DNA of 64,000 bases from assembly GCF_026627445.1 (NCBI RefSeq), contig NZ_JAPNLJ010000030.1, forward strand, positions 39,376-103,375, in the 5' to 3' direction. The DNA is from Streptomyces sp. H27-H1. Lineage in GTDB: Bacteria; Actinomycetota; Actinomycetes; Streptomycetales; Streptomycetaceae. A program made the translations under genes and the position numbers. The notes below the pieces were generated by a model. It searched no databases. It worked only from the letters and a program-made list of their open reading frames with translations, and was not told where the DNA came from. Below, piece after piece: positions 58,100 through 64,000 of the stretch (its first letter is position 1; each line of letters starts with the position of its first letter).

Positions 58100-58941
58100 G
58101 CCCGGCGACGGCGACGGCGCCGGCCCGGTTCAGCCTCAACCAGGAGACGATCCGCCAGTGGTCCGTCCCCGAGCTGGTGGCCGGGTGCACCGCGGCCGGG
58201 GTCGGCGCGGTGGGCCTGTGGCGCGATCCGGTGCGGGGGTTCGGGGTGCGGGAGACCGCGAAGCTGGTCGCCGGGGCCGGACTGCGGGTCAGTTCGCTGT
58301 GCCGGGGCGGCTTCTTCACCGCCGCCGATCCGGCCGGGCGCGCGGCCGCCCTCGAGGACAACCGCCGCGCCGTCGAGGAAGCCGCGGAGCTGGGCGCCGA
58401 CACCCTGGTTCTGGTCTCGGGCGGCCTGCCGGACGGAGACCGGGACCTGGCGGGGGCCCGGCGGCGGATCGTCGACATCCTGGGCGACCTGGCCCCGTAC
58501 GCCGCCGGGCACGGGGTACGCCTGGGGATCGAGCCGCTGCACCCCATGTACGCGGCGGACCGCTGTGTGGTCTCCACCCTCGGTCAGGCCTTGGACATCG
58601 CCGAAGAGTTCCCCGCGCCACAGGTGGGGGTGGTCGTCGACTCCTACCACCTGTGGTGGGACGAGCGGCTGCCCGCCGAACTGCGGCGGGCCGGCGAGGC
58701 CGGACGGATCGTGTCCGTCCAGGTCGCCGACTGGGTGACACCGCTCCCCGAGGGCGTGCTGCTGGGGCGGGGACAGCTGGGCGACGGCTCGATCGACCTG
58801 CGGGCCTTCCGGGAGCTGACCGACGCCGCCGGGTACGGGGGGCCGGTGGAGGTGGAGATCTTCCATCCCGGGCTGTGGGCCCGGGACGGCGAAGAGGTGC
58901 TGCGGGAGGTGATCGACCGCTACCGCGACCACGTCGCATGA
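58096..58941 (+). CDS. sugar phosphate isomerase/epimerase (TIM barrel)
   Basis: 281 aa. FSLNQETIRQWSVPELVAGC opening, then GVGAVGLWRDPVRGFG, LVLVSGGLPDGDRDL, LGIEPLHPMY (metal Glu), VGVVVDSYHLWWD (Asp/His), VSVQVADWVTPLP and VEVEIFHPGLWARDG (Glu). Fits the xylose-isomerase-like superfamily with four metal ligands. GTG 58096 overlaps the DUF993 stop. Third gene of the operon; probably interconverts a ketose or inosose intermediate. Distinct in sequence from the epimerase at 53688-54488. Confidence 0.88.
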   Translation: MSPATATAPARFSLNQETIRQWSVPELVAGCTAAGVGAVGLWRDPVRGFGVRETAKLVAGAGLRVSSLCRGGFFTAADPAGRAAALEDNRRAVEEAAELGADTLVLVSGGLPDGDRDLAGARRRIVDILGDLAPYAAGHGVRLGIEPLHPMYAADRCVVSTLGQALDIAEEFPAPQVGVVVDSYHLWWDERLPAELRRAGEAGRIVSVQVADWVTPLPEGVLLGRGQLGDGSIDLRAFRELTDAAGYGGPVEVEIFHPGLWARDGEEVLREVIDRYRDHVA

Positions 58942-59006
58942 GGTGAAGGGGGATGCGTGAGAAGGGACCACGGGGGACCGGAGCGTTTCAGTCAAAGGAG
59001 ACTGCG

Positions 59007-61400
59007 ATGACAGATGTGTGGAACCGACGTGCCTTCCTCACGGCACTGGGCGGCAGCGTGGTGCTGCTCGGCGCCCCCGCCTTCCCGGCGACCGCCGGGA
59101 CGATGACCCCGGTGCACGCCGCCATGCGCGCGGTGTGGCAGGGCCTCGTCCTGGGGACCGTGTCCTCCCCCACCGCGGAGCCGTTCCGCACCCGGCTGGC
59201 CGCGCTGGGCGCGCAGGCCGGCCAGTGGCGCTCCTCGATGGCCCCGACGACCGGTTCGCTCTGGCCCGACCAGGTCTTCACCACCGACCCGGAGCAGCTG
59301 GCCCAGAGCTACTACCGGCTGCGGAGCATGGCGGAGGCCTACGTCAGGCCGGGCACGGGGCTCACCGGCGACGCCGGACTCAGTGCGGCCGTGCTGACCG
59401 GGCTGGACCATCTCCACGACGAGGTCTACCACGCCGGCCAGGCGCGGTACGGAAACTGGTGGTGCTGGCAGATCGGCGCCCCACAGGCGCTGCTCGACAC
59501 CATGGTGCTGATGTACGGCCGGCTGTCGGCCGCCCAGCTCGACGGCTACTGCGCCGCCGTGGACCACTTCGTACCCGATTCGTCCGTCGGCGCGTACACG
59601 GGGACCAGTACCGGGGCGAACCGGGTGGACCTGTGCCGAGTGCTCGCGTTGCGGGGAGTGGCCGGCGGTGACGACGCGAAGATCGCTCTCGCCCGGGACG
59701 CGCTCACGCCGGTGTTCCCGTACGTCACCTCCGGCGACGGGCTCTACCGGGACGGCTCCTTCATCCAGCACACCTACGTCGCGTACACCGGCTCGTACGG
59801 TTCGGTGATGCTCGGCGGACTGGGCATGCTGTTCGGCCTGTTGAAGGGTACGGCGTGGGAGGTCACCGCCCCCGGCGCGCAGATCGTCTTCGACGCGGTC
59901 GAGCACGCGTGGGCGCCGTTCCTCTTCAACGGGCTGGTCATGGACGCCGTATCGGGGCGGGCCCCCAGCCGGGGCGTCCAGCTGGCCGATCCGCTCCGGG
60001 CGCAGCTGGACGACCACACCCGCGGGCACTCCGTACTCGCCGCGATCCTGCTCCTCGCCGAGGGTGCGAGCACCGCCGAACGGACCCACTGGCGATCCCT
60101 GGTGAAGGGCTGGACGGCGCGGGCCTACTACAGCCCTCCGATGGCGGACGTCACCCAGACACTGTCGGCCCTGGCCCGCCTCTCCGAGGTCTTGGCGGAC
60201 AGCAGCGTGCCGGCCGCGCCCGAGCCGGTGGCGCACCGGCTGTTCCCCTCGATGGACCGGGCCGCGCACCGCAGGCCCACGTGGGCGGCCTCCCTGTCGA
60301 TGGCCTCGAAGCGGATCACGCACTACGAGACGGGCAACGGCGAGAACCTGCGCGGCTGGCACACGGGCAGCGGCATGCTCTGCTGGTGGGGTTCCACCTA
60401 TGGGAACGGCCAGTACTCGGACGCGTTCTGGCCGACGGTCAATCCGTACCGGCTGCCCGGGACCACCGTCTCCCGCAAGGCGCTGGCCGACGGGGCAGGG
60501 GGCGACTGGGGTGCCTCCCGGCCGGACGCCACCTGGGTGGGCGGCACGACCGACGGGGAGTTCGCCTCGGTGGGCCAGCACCTGAAGGGACTGGGCAGCA
60601 CCCTCACGGCCCGCAAGTCGTGGTTCTTCCTCGACGACACCGTGGTCTGCCTGGGCGCCGGGATCAGCGCCACCGACGGCGCCGCGGTCGACTCCGTCAT
60701 CGACAACCGGAATCTGGGCGCGGCCGGCGCCCATGCCCTGACCGTGGGCGGCACGGTCCAGCCGGCCACGCTGGGCTGGACCGCTTCCTTTCCCGCGCCC
60801 GGCTGGGCGCACCTGGCCGGCTTCGGCGGCTATGTGATGTCGGGTTCGGGCACCTTCAGAGCGTTGCGGGAGGCGCGCACCGGCCGGTGGAGCGATATCA
60901 ACCGGATCGCCTCCACCACGGCCCTGACCCGGCGCTACCTGACCCTCTGGTACGACCACGGGACGGACCCGACCGCCGGCGGCTACGTCTACCAGCTGAT
61001 GCCGGGCGCCTCGGCCGCCCAGACCTCGGCGCGGTCCGCGGCCACCGGATGGCTCACGGTGCTCGCCAACAACGTGACCGCCCAAGGGGTGGCGGTGGGC
61101 TCGCTCGGTTTCACCGGGGTGAACTTCTGGCAGCCCGCGACGATCGGAGCCCTGCAGGCGAGCGCGCCGTGCTCGGTCACGGTGCGGGAGCGCGGCAACG
61201 GCACGGCCGTGGTCTGCGTCTCGGACCCGACGCGCACGCTGACGGGGCTGACCCTCGTGTGGAACCGGCCCGTCGCGCAGGTACTGTCCCGGCCGGCGAG
61301 CGTGGTCTCGGCGACCACGGGGACCCGGCTCCAGCTCGGCTTCGGCAGCCTCACGGCGCTGGAGGGGGCGAGCCAGGTGGTGGAGGTGAAGCTGGGGTGA
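59007..61400 (+). CDS. polysaccharide lyase family 8 (hyaluronate/chondroitin/xanthan lyase type)
   Basis: Secreted lyase cleaving uronic-acid-containing polysaccharide by beta-elimination. 797 aa. Tat-like signal NRRAFLTALGGSVVLLGAP. An alpha/alpha-toroid catalytic domain (about 40-390) with WWCWQIGAPQ, catalytic Asn205 (TGANRVD), His255 (FIQHTYV) and Tyr264 (TGSYGSVML); the spacing 50 and 9 residues equals that of pneumococcal hyaluronate lyase Asn349/His399/Tyr408. Beta-sandwich domains follow (YETGNGENLRGWHTG, WFFLDDTVVCLGAGIS). AAGGAG precedes ATG 59007. Lies at the end of the LacI-controlled cluster, which should handle its product. Confidence 0.93.
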   Translation: MTDVWNRRAFLTALGGSVVLLGAPAFPATAGTMTPVHAAMRAVWQGLVLGTVSSPTAEPFRTRLAALGAQAGQWRSSMAPTTGSLWPDQVFTTDPEQLAQSYYRLRSMAEAYVRPGTGLTGDAGLSAAVLTGLDHLHDEVYHAGQARYGNWWCWQIGAPQALLDTMVLMYGRLSAAQLDGYCAAVDHFVPDSSVGAYTGTSTGANRVDLCRVLALRGVAGGDDAKIALARDALTPVFPYVTSGDGLYRDGSFIQHTYVAYTGSYGSVMLGGLGMLFGLLKGTAWEVTAPGAQIVFDAVEHAWAPFLFNGLVMDAVSGRAPSRGVQLADPLRAQLDDHTRGHSVLAAILLLAEGASTAERTHWRSLVKGWTARAYYSPPMADVTQTLSALARLSEVLADSSVPAAPEPVAHRLFPSMDRAAHRRPTWAASLSMASKRITHYETGNGENLRGWHTGSGMLCWWGSTYGNGQYSDAFWPTVNPYRLPGTTVSRKALADGAGGDWGASRPDATWVGGTTDGEFASVGQHLKGLGSTLTARKSWFFLDDTVVCLGAGISATDGAAVDSVIDNRNLGAAGAHALTVGGTVQPATLGWTASFPAPGWAHLAGFGGYVMSGSGTFRALREARTGRWSDINRIASTTALTRRYLTLWYDHGTDPTAGGYVYQLMPGASAAQTSARSAATGWLTVLANNVTAQGVAVGSLGFTGVNFWQPATIGALQASAPCSVTVRERGNGTAVVCVSDPTRTLTGLTLVWNRPVAQVLSRPASVVSATTGTRLQLGFGSLTALEGASQVVEVKLG

Positions 61401-61402
61401 TC

Positions 61403-61458
61403 CCCGACCGCCGTATGGTGCGGCGCCGTGATCTCCGGACGGCACGGGGGCGGTCGGG
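61403..61458 (+). terminator. possible terminator with long loop after the PL8 gene
   Basis: CCCGACCGCC (61403-61412) pairs perfectly with GGCGGTCGGG (61449-61458); the 36-base loop has its own GC-rich inverted repeat. Just after the lyase stop. Confidence 0.5.
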
Positions 61459-61507
61459 CGGACACCCCGCGGGGGCGGTAAAAGCAGAGGCCACAGGGTG
61501 ACATAAC

Positions 61508-63148
61508 GTGCCCTGTATGGATCAGGAGCACATATCCGGGGACGGCGAACGCGCGGGCCGGCGGCGGTTCCTCGCCCTGGCGACGGGGGCAGCGGCCACC
61601 GCCGCCGGGCTGGGGGCCCTGGCCGGCTGCGCCGACGAGGACACCGGTGAGGCGGACGGGGCCGGGCGCGGCGGGAGCCCGGAGCCGTCCGGTCCACCGG
61701 CGAAGCCGGAGAAGGAAAGGCCGCGCGGTTTCGACGTCAAGGCCGAGAACGCCCACCCGGGGAACGCCGACTGGCAGGTGACCAAGGCCGGTCCGGCCCG
61801 GGCCATCGAGGGCTTCGCAGACCGGGTCAGTGTGCTGCCCGGCGAATCCTTCGGCCTGCACGTCTCCACCACCGCGCCCCGGTTCACCGTCTCCGCCTAC
61901 CGCATGGGCTGGTACGGCGGCGCCCGGGCCCGCCTGGTCTGGCGCTCCGAGTCCTTGCCCGGGGTGCGCCGGCCCGACCACACGGTGGACTCCGCGACCC
62001 GTACGGTCCGCACCCGGTGGGCCCGTAGCACCACCGTCGAGACCAAGGGCTGGCCCGAGGGCTGCTACCTCCTGCGCCTCGATGCGCAGGGCGGCGAGGG
62101 CCAGAGGTTCGTACCCGTCACCGTGCGGTCCGCCACCACGGCCGGACGTACCGTCGTGGTCAACGCGGTGGCGACCTGGCAGGCGTACAACCGCTGGGGC
62201 GGCTACGGCAGTTACGACGGCCCCGGCGGCGGATACGCCTCGCGTTCGCTCGCCGTGACCTTCGACCGGCCCTACGAGTACGACGACGGCGCGGGCCTCT
62301 TCCTCGTGTACGAGGCCCCACTGCTCGCGCTCGCCGAACGCCTCGGCACCCCCCTGGCGTACACGACGACCACTGACGTGGCCCGGGAGAAACGACTCCT
62401 GGAGGGTGCTTCGGCGGTCCTCTCCCTCGGACACGACGAGTACTGGTCGCCCGAGCAACGAGCCCACTTCACGGCGGCCCGCGACGCGGGCACCAACATC
62501 GCGATCCTCGGCGCGAACTGCTGTTACCGCCGGATCCGCCTGGAGGCCTCCGACCTCGGACCGGACCGTACGCTGGTCTGCTACAAGTCCTCCTTCGAGC
62601 AGGATCCCGGCTTCAAACGCGGCCACCCGGCCACCGTCGACTTCCGGTCCCCGCCCGCCGCCGACCCGGAGAGCACGCTGCTCGGCGTGATCTACGACGG
62701 CTACCCGGTGGACGCCCCGTACGTGGTGACGTACCCCGGCCACTGGCTCTTCGAGGGCACCGGAGCGAAGGCGGGCGACAGCTTCCCTCACCTGGTCGGC
62801 GTGGAGTACGACAAGGTCAACACGGGTTTCACGACCCCGCGCCCGATCGAGATCCTGGCCCACTCCCCCGTGGTCTGCGAGGGCCGCCCCAGCCACCAGG
62901 ACACGGCGTACTACACGACACCGAGCGGGGCAGCCGTCTTCGCGACCGGGACGATGCGCTGGGTGGAGGCCCTCGACGCGACGGGCGACGGCCGCAGCCG
63001 GGCCAACCACGGTCTCGACGCACGTTCGGGCGCCCTGACCACACGGGTGACGGAGAACCTGCTCCGCGTCTTCGCGGCGGGCCCTGCGGGACGGACGCGT
63101 CCGGCGCAGGACAACGTGAAGGCGGTGTACGGAGGTTCGGGTGCGTGA
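61508..63148 (+). CDS. Tat lipoprotein, N,N-dimethylformamidase beta-subunit-like
   Basis: 546 aa. Tat/lipobox signal GRRRFLALATGAAATAAG then LAGC (Cys about residue 42). The rest matches the DMFase large-subunit-like family: SVLPGESFGLHVST, YRMGWYGGARARLVW, TVVVNAVATWQAYNRWGGYG, LGHDEYWSPEQRAHF, ILGANCCYRRIR, and the closing FATGTMRWVEAL. In true N,N-dimethylformamidase a Tyr/Tyr/Glu iron site is used; Tyr and Glu candidates occur (HDEYW, RPYEY) but assignment is not certain. An envelope amidase is the cautious reading. GTG 61508 or ATG 61517 may be the start. Confidence 0.8.
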   Translation: MPCMDQEHISGDGERAGRRRFLALATGAAATAAGLGALAGCADEDTGEADGAGRGGSPEPSGPPAKPEKERPRGFDVKAENAHPGNADWQVTKAGPARAIEGFADRVSVLPGESFGLHVSTTAPRFTVSAYRMGWYGGARARLVWRSESLPGVRRPDHTVDSATRTVRTRWARSTTVETKGWPEGCYLLRLDAQGGEGQRFVPVTVRSATTAGRTVVVNAVATWQAYNRWGGYGSYDGPGGGYASRSLAVTFDRPYEYDDGAGLFLVYEAPLLALAERLGTPLAYTTTTDVAREKRLLEGASAVLSLGHDEYWSPEQRAHFTAARDAGTNIAILGANCCYRRIRLEASDLGPDRTLVCYKSSFEQDPGFKRGHPATVDFRSPPAADPESTLLGVIYDGYPVDAPYVVTYPGHWLFEGTGAKAGDSFPHLVGVEYDKVNTGFTTPRPIEILAHSPVVCEGRPSHQDTAYYTTPSGAAVFATGTMRWVEALDATGDGRSRANHGLDARSGALTTRVTENLLRVFAAGPAGRTRPAQDNVKAVYGGSGA

Positions 63149-63283
63149 GCTCCACCGCTCGACCCAAACGCACTGGACTCCACCCGTAAGGGGTGTTTAG
63201 GATCATGTCGCGGCATCGCGTGTCGGTCACCGGCTGGGTGAGGCATGGAGGTGCCGGGACGTGCCTTTCGGAGGCATCCACTC

Positions 63284-63673
63284 ATGACGGTTCAGCTCAA
63301 CCACACGATCATCCACGCCCGTGACCGCCGGGAGTCCGCCGAGTTCCTGGCCTACTTCCTCGGCCTGGAGGTCGGAGCCCCCTGGGGCCCCTTCATCCCC
63401 GTCGAGCTCGCCAACGGCGTCACCCTGGACTTCGCGGCCATCCCGGCCGAGTCCATCACCGCACAGCACTACGCGTTCCTCGTCTCCGAGGCCGAGTTCG
63501 ACGAGGCCTTCGAGAAGATCAAGCGGGCGAGGATCACCTACTTCGCCGACCCGCACGGGCAGCGCCCCGGCGAGATCAACCACAACGACGGCGGCCGCGG
63601 CGTGTACTTCGAGGACCCGTCGGGCCACGGCATGGAACTGATCACCGTCCCGTACGGCGGGTTCAAGAAGTAG
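63284..63673 (+). CDS. VOC family protein
   Basis: 129 aa. Opens VQLNHTIIHARDRRESAEFL with AYFLGLEVGAPWGPF; first metal-type His in LNHTII, His in AQHYAFLVSE and Glu in HGMELITVPYGG, so a full His-His-Glu site is present, unlike the other two VOC proteins of the window. A lyase or dioxygenase activity is thus plausible. GGAGG precedes ATG 63284. Monocistronic, followed by a terminator. Confidence 0.88.
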   Translation: MTVQLNHTIIHARDRRESAEFLAYFLGLEVGAPWGPFIPVELANGVTLDFAAIPAESITAQHYAFLVSEAEFDEAFEKIKRARITYFADPHGQRPGEINHNDGGRGVYFEDPSGHGMELITVPYGGFKK

Positions 63674-63814
63674 GACAAAGGGCTGGGACGAGGGCGTAGT
63701 CGGCATGAAGGTCGGCGCCCGGCGCGAGCCGACCACCCCGAACCGCCTTGCGTACGGTGACAAGTCCCCCTCCCGATGGCCACTGCCGTGGACTGCCGGC
63801 ACCACACCCATGGA

Positions 63815-63847
63815 GAGACCCCCGACGCAGAAGGCGCCGGGGGTCTC
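63815..63847 (+). terminator. intrinsic terminator hairpin
   Basis: GAGACCCCCGACGC (63815-63828) pairs with 63834-63847 with one mismatch around AGAAG; U-containing sequence (TTCG) follows. Downstream of the VOC gene. Confidence 0.8.
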
Positions 63848-63872
63848 TTCGCGTGCGAGAGTGCGCGCCTGG

Positions 63873-64000
63873 GCTAGGTTCTGTTTCCTGGATCTCCTGA
63901 CGTGATCATGCTTGTGAGGCCAGGCTGGTTGGCGTGGTTGGTCGAGGGGATCTGACGAATGCGGAGTGGGGGCGGCTGGAGCCGCTCCTGCCGCGCTGTG
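63873..64000 (+). mobile_element. left end of an IS5-family-type insertion sequence (continues beyond window)
   Basis: Composition and layout change at about 63873 (CTAGGTTCTGTTTCC), followed within 60 bp by a transposase start. The exact inverted repeat and target duplication cannot be confirmed without the right end. Confidence 0.55.
63934..64000 (+). CDS. IS5-family transposase, N-terminal fragment (cut by window edge)
   Basis: GTG 63934 begins VVGRGDLTNAEWGRLEPLLP, the typical opening (DLTDxEWxxLEPLLP) of the DDE transposase of IS5/IS1647-like elements in Streptomyces. Only 22 codons are inside the window, so catalytic residues are not visible. The GTG has no clear ribosome-binding site. 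Confidence 0.75.
   Translation, partial: MVGRGDLTNAEWGRLEPLLPRC

Noticed and set aside
63705..63905. 66-codon frame after the last VOC gene
   Set aside because: It runs through a terminator hairpin and into the IS edge, and has no ribosome-binding site.
1..64000. tRNA, rRNA and riboswitch signatures
   Set aside because: No T-loop-like GGTTCGANTCC with matching acceptor stem, no rRNA stretch, and no recognisable riboswitch core were seen by eye; a covariance-model search would be needed to exclude weak cases.

Overview
The window is about 72% GC, has strongly GC-biased third codon positions, and carries Tat signals, XRE/LacI/GntR regulators, GNAT and VOC families and an N-terminal fragment of an IS5-type transposase. 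All of this fits a Streptomyces (or close relative) chromosome in a region of accessory metabolism. I found no rRNA, tRNA or CRISPR array.

Layout. 1-4.6 kb: 3' part of an NIS siderophore synthetase, a methyltransferase cut short by a large palindrome, a Tat FAD oxidoreductase and a secreted trypsin-like protease. 4.5-11 kb: an auxin-efflux-type carrier, a chimeric pseudogene (oxidoreductase head joined to MerR tail), a DesK/NarL-type two-component pair, a secreted hydrolase and a membrane acyltransferase. 11-20 kb: VOC and DUF350 proteins; a convergent pair made of a GNAT/ATP-grasp fusion and an adenylation-domain/membrane fusion; an ABC exporter behind a MerR-type promoter; a beta-hydroxyacid dehydrogenase relative. 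19.7-20.8 kb: decayed fragments. 20.8-25.5 kb: a flavodoxin-fold reductase with divergent XRE regulator, then the gluconate genes gntR / gntK-gntP. 25.5-30 kb: a minus-strand set (WXG-like small protein coupled to a hydrolase-like protein, P450, CX5R phosphatase, degenerate beta-lactamase-like protein). 30-40 kb: remnant of a subtilase, DHA2 exporter, beta-helix glycanase, cholesterol oxidase with a KstR-like box, and a translationally coupled reductase/CMD pair. 40-50 kb: XRE-cupin regulator plus small membrane partner, ATP-dependent DNA ligase, a hydrolase-ABC ATPase fusion with its permease, a Tat lipoprotein carbonic anhydrase, an aldo-keto reductase, a lone organomercurial lyase.

49-61.4 kb is a carbohydrate region: GH35 beta-galactosidase with a divergent DeoR/LacI hybrid regulator, a hydroxyacid dehydrogenase, then a LacI-controlled group (two TIM-barrel epimerase-like proteins, Gfo/Idh/MocA dehydrogenase, DUF993 aldolase-like protein) ending in a family 8 polysaccharide lyase. 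Twin 12-bp palindromes between the divergent halves are the likely operators. I infer a pathway that cleaves an acidic polysaccharide outside the cell and processes the sugar inside. 61.5-64 kb: an N,N-dimethylformamidase-like lipoprotein, a VOC protein, a terminator and the edge of an IS element.

The most unusual items are the hydrolase-ABC ATPase fusion (42.6-46.2 kb), the ATP-grasp/GNAT plus adenylation/membrane pair (12.2-16.1 kb), the PL8 locus, and several precise gene-decay scars.
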